Positions 33,752 to 34,995 of a stretch of DNA of 34,995 nt are shown piece after piece (positions within the stretch are counted from its first letter, which is position 1; every line of letters starts with the position of its first letter). The notes below the pieces were generated by a model that saw nothing but the letters and a program-made list of their open reading frames with translations, was not told the DNA's origin and searched no databases. Source of the stretch: an uncultured Ferrovum sp. (lineage in GTDB: Bacteria; Pseudomonadota; Gammaproteobacteria; Burkholderiales; Ferrovaceae); NCBI GenBank assembly GCA_903863375.1, contig CAIPBT010000103.1:1-34995 (forward strand). The letters run 5' to 3'. The translations under genes were made by a program, and so were the position numbers.

Positions 33752-34216
33752 TCAGGCAGCTTGGCTGGCGCTCACCAGGTGGGGGGTTGCTTCGCCGATC
33801 GGAATGCGCCGCGGCAGTTTTTCCGCCGGGATCACATTCTGCAGCGACACCACCAGCAGACCGTGCCGGATGTCGGCCGCGCGAACCACCACCGTCTCGG
33901 CCAGCGTGAAACGATGCGTGAAATCGCGGGTGGCAATGCCCTTGTGCAGGTATTCGCCGTTGGCGGGGGCTTTGACCTTGCCGGTCACGGTCAGGCGATT
34001 GCCCTCGGCCGTGATGTCGAGCTCTTCGGGAGAGAATCCCGCAACCGCAATCTCGACGGCATATTCGTGTTCACCCGTCTTCACGATATTGTACGGCGGG
34101 TAGCTTTGCGCCTTTGCCAACGCGCCATCCGCACCATCGAGCTGGTCGATGGCATCAATCAGGCGCTCAAATCCGACCGTGTTCAGCAGCAGGTGGCGAC
34201 CAAAGGGGTAAGTCAT
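33752..34216 (-). CDS. ibpA: small heat-shock protein, Hsp20/IbpA type
   Basis: A 154-residue chaperone holding unfolded proteins for the DnaK/ClpB machinery. Two ATGs (34222, 34216) are possible; 34216 is preferred because AAGGAG ends 6 bases before it, whereas 34222 touches the AGGAG. N-terminal MTYPFGRHLLLNTVGFERLIDAI is typical of IbpA, then the alpha-crystallin domain with YPPYNIVKTGEHEYAVEIAVAGFSPEELDI, NRLTVTG, YLHKGIATRDFTHRFTLAE and VVSLQNVIPAEKLPRRIPI (the I-x-I tail is present as IPI). It is expressed from a sigma32-like promoter and a ROSE-like thermometer (separate entries), and is head to head with a YegD-like Hsp70. Confidence 0.93.
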   Translation of the reverse strand: MTYPFGRHLLLNTVGFERLIDAIDQLDGADGALAKAQSYPPYNIVKTGEHEYAVEIAVAGFSPEELDITAEGNRLTVTGKVKAPANGEYLHKGIATRDFTHRFTLAETVVVRAADIRHGLLVVSLQNVIPAEKLPRRIPIGEATPHLVSASQAA

Positions 34217-34222
34217 GTTCAT

Positions 34223-34274
34223 CTCCTTGAATCAAGCAAGTTGAGGGATTGGCGCAGGCCCCGAAGGCACCTGC
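34223..34274 (-). ncRNA. ROSE-like RNA thermometer in the ibpA 5' UTR
   Basis: On the minus strand the SD AAGGAG (34228-34223) can pair with CTTGCTT (34240-34234) across a 5-base loop. This gives U-A, U-A, C-G, a bulged G, then U-G, U-A, C-G, which is the U-U-G-C-U anti-SD with bulged G of ROSE elements. A second hairpin upstream, GCAGG/CCTGC closing an inner CC-TTCG-GG tetraloop (34254-34274), fits the multi-hairpin layout. Heating should melt the weak SD stem and allow translation. Confidence 0.75.
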
Positions 34275-34285
34275 GTACGAGGAAG

Positions 34286-34311
34286 ATGGTGGGGCGGTCG
34301 TACTTTTCAAG
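34286..34311 (-). promoter_or_regulatory. sigma32-like heat-shock promoter of ibpA
   Basis: Read on the minus strand, CTTGAAA (34311-34305), 10 bases, then CCCCACCAT (34294-34286). The sigma32 consensus is CTTGAAA and CCCCAT with usually 11 to 16 bases between, so the spacer is slightly short unless the -10 is read a few bases later. It predicts a start near 34279, just in front of the first ROSE hairpin. Confidence 0.65.
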
Positions 34312-34393
34312 CGCTGCATAGTAAAGTTGCGGCCTGCGCCGGAGGCCGCCTTGCAAGGTGGCCCCTTTCCGCCCACCAGATTGGGGTTGTCCT

Positions 34394-34995
34394 GTGAGTT
34401 CGATTGGCATTGATTTCGGAACATCCAACTGTTTCGCGCACGTCGCCACGGCAGCCGCGGTGCAGGCGATCCGGCTGGATGGCGATGCCTACGATCTGCC
34501 GTCGGTGGTGTATGCGCCCCGCCGCGACATTGTGGTGCCCGAAATCAGCGAAGGGGAGGTTGACCGACGCCTGACGACCGCACGCGCGGAGGCGCGCCGT
34601 GGCAAGGCGAAGGGTGCGGCGATTCCTGCGGATGCGGTGCTGGAAACACGGATCCGTGATGCCCTGCGCCGCGAGGCCCTGGAACAGGCCAGCCAGGCAT
34701 TTGAGGACCAGACTTTCTTTTCGGCAATCGAGGGTGGGGGGGCCGTGGTGTTTGGCCGTGAAGCACTGCGCCGACATTTCGCCGAGCATTTGTCGGGCTT
34801 TCTGATCAAATCACCGAAGGCGTTTCTGGGTAGCGACATGGACGAACGTCGTCTGCTGGCCTTCGAAGATGTGATTACGGTCATGCTGACGCACATCCGG
34901 ACGGCCGCGGAAAGCCAGTCCGACAGCCCGATCCGGCAGGCCGTGCTGGGGCGGCCGGTGCGCTATCAGGGCATTGGCGGCGAGGCCAGTACCCG
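34394..34995 (+). CDS. yegD: YegD-like Hsp70 family protein (3' end cut by window)
   Basis: The frame runs off the right edge after about 200 residues. The start is a GTG at 34394 (GTG-AGT-TCG-ATT), giving MSSIGIDFGTSNCFAHVA, the phosphate-1 loop of the actin/Hsp70 fold. Further blocks are YDLPSVVYAP, VVFGREALRRHFAEHLSGFLIKSPKAFLG and FEDVITVMLTHIRTAAE, then VLGRPVRYQGIGG, all matching E. coli YegD, a putative chaperone of unknown clients. The segment with AEARRGKAKGAAI before the 'GREA' block is where YegD-type proteins differ from DnaK. It is divergent from ibpA over about 170 bases, so they may share heat-shock control. Confidence 0.88.
   Translation, partial: MSSIGIDFGTSNCFAHVATAAAVQAIRLDGDAYDLPSVVYAPRRDIVVPEISEGEVDRRLTTARAEARRGKAKGAAIPADAVLETRIRDALRREALEQASQAFEDQTFFSAIEGGGAVVFGREALRRHFAEHLSGFLIKSPKAFLGSDMDERRLLAFEDVITVMLTHIRTAAESQSDSPIRQAVLGRPVRYQGIGGEAST

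Noticed and set aside
1-34995. CRISPR arrays, insertion sequences, prophage, tRNA or rRNA genes
   Set aside because: No regularly spaced repeats, no transposase or integrase reading frame, no recognisable tRNA cloverleaf or rRNA stretch was seen.

Overview
The window is about 35 kb of GC-rich, densely coded chromosomal DNA from a Gram-negative proteobacterium. Evidence for this is a TonB-dependent outer-membrane receptor, signal peptides typical of the periplasm, a Pat/PatZ-type protein acetyltransferase, an RluB/RluF-type pseudouridine synthase, and an IbpA-type small heat-shock protein with a sigma32-like promoter and a ROSE-like RNA thermometer. A gamma- or betaproteobacterium fits best; I cannot name the genus. 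I see no rRNA, tRNA, insertion sequence, prophage or CRISPR array.

Layout. 1-1864: a partial DUF1348 protein, a small secreted protein and an rRNA pseudouridine synthase. 1759-5817 (minus): a three-gene overlapping operon made of a TPR/2OG-Fe(II) oxygenase-like protein, a DMT transporter fused through a His-rich linker to DUF3293, and a membrane-anchored methyltransferase that carries a 10-base homopolymer. 5964-10082: a metal-flavoured block with a TonB receptor, a DUF2946-type protein and the divergent chromate transporter ChrA. 10180-14817: small membrane proteins (DUF4149, DUF3429), a short-chain dehydrogenase translationally coupled to the DUF3429 gene, a cation-diffusion-facilitator, a secreted protein with a charged repeat tail, and an MFS transporter. 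14872-20377: the large acetyltransferase Pat, divergent from a YecA/UPF0149 protein with a His-rich insert and SEC-C motif, then DUF2177, a cupin-like protein and a LysR regulator.

20668-23035 holds a probable exported transglutaminase (Tgl-like) followed by an alpha/beta-hydrolase whose serine nucleophile and histidine are both replaced. 23215-31296 is the most unusual part. An aldo/keto reductase, a large TPR glycosyltransferase and an ATP-grasp ligase are tightly spaced on the plus strand. They are followed by a 61-residue Ala/Pro-rich peptide gene with its own strong ribosome binding site and a 19-bp palindrome. A WD40 protein and an FGE-sulfatase-fold protein lacking the usual cysteines are overlapped and convergent with them. 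A peptide-modification or surface-glycopeptide system is a reasonable hypothesis, but it is inference.

31392-34995: a membrane-anchored protein with a long Ala/Gly tract, a short TrhO-type rhodanese, an unknown CxxC protein, a strong bidirectional terminator, ibpA, and the start of a YegD-like Hsp70. The last two are head to head and suggest a proteostasis pair under heat-shock control. A second thread is metal handling: His-rich segments in unrelated proteins (DMT transporter, YecA, DUF2946) together with ChrA, CDF and TonB genes.
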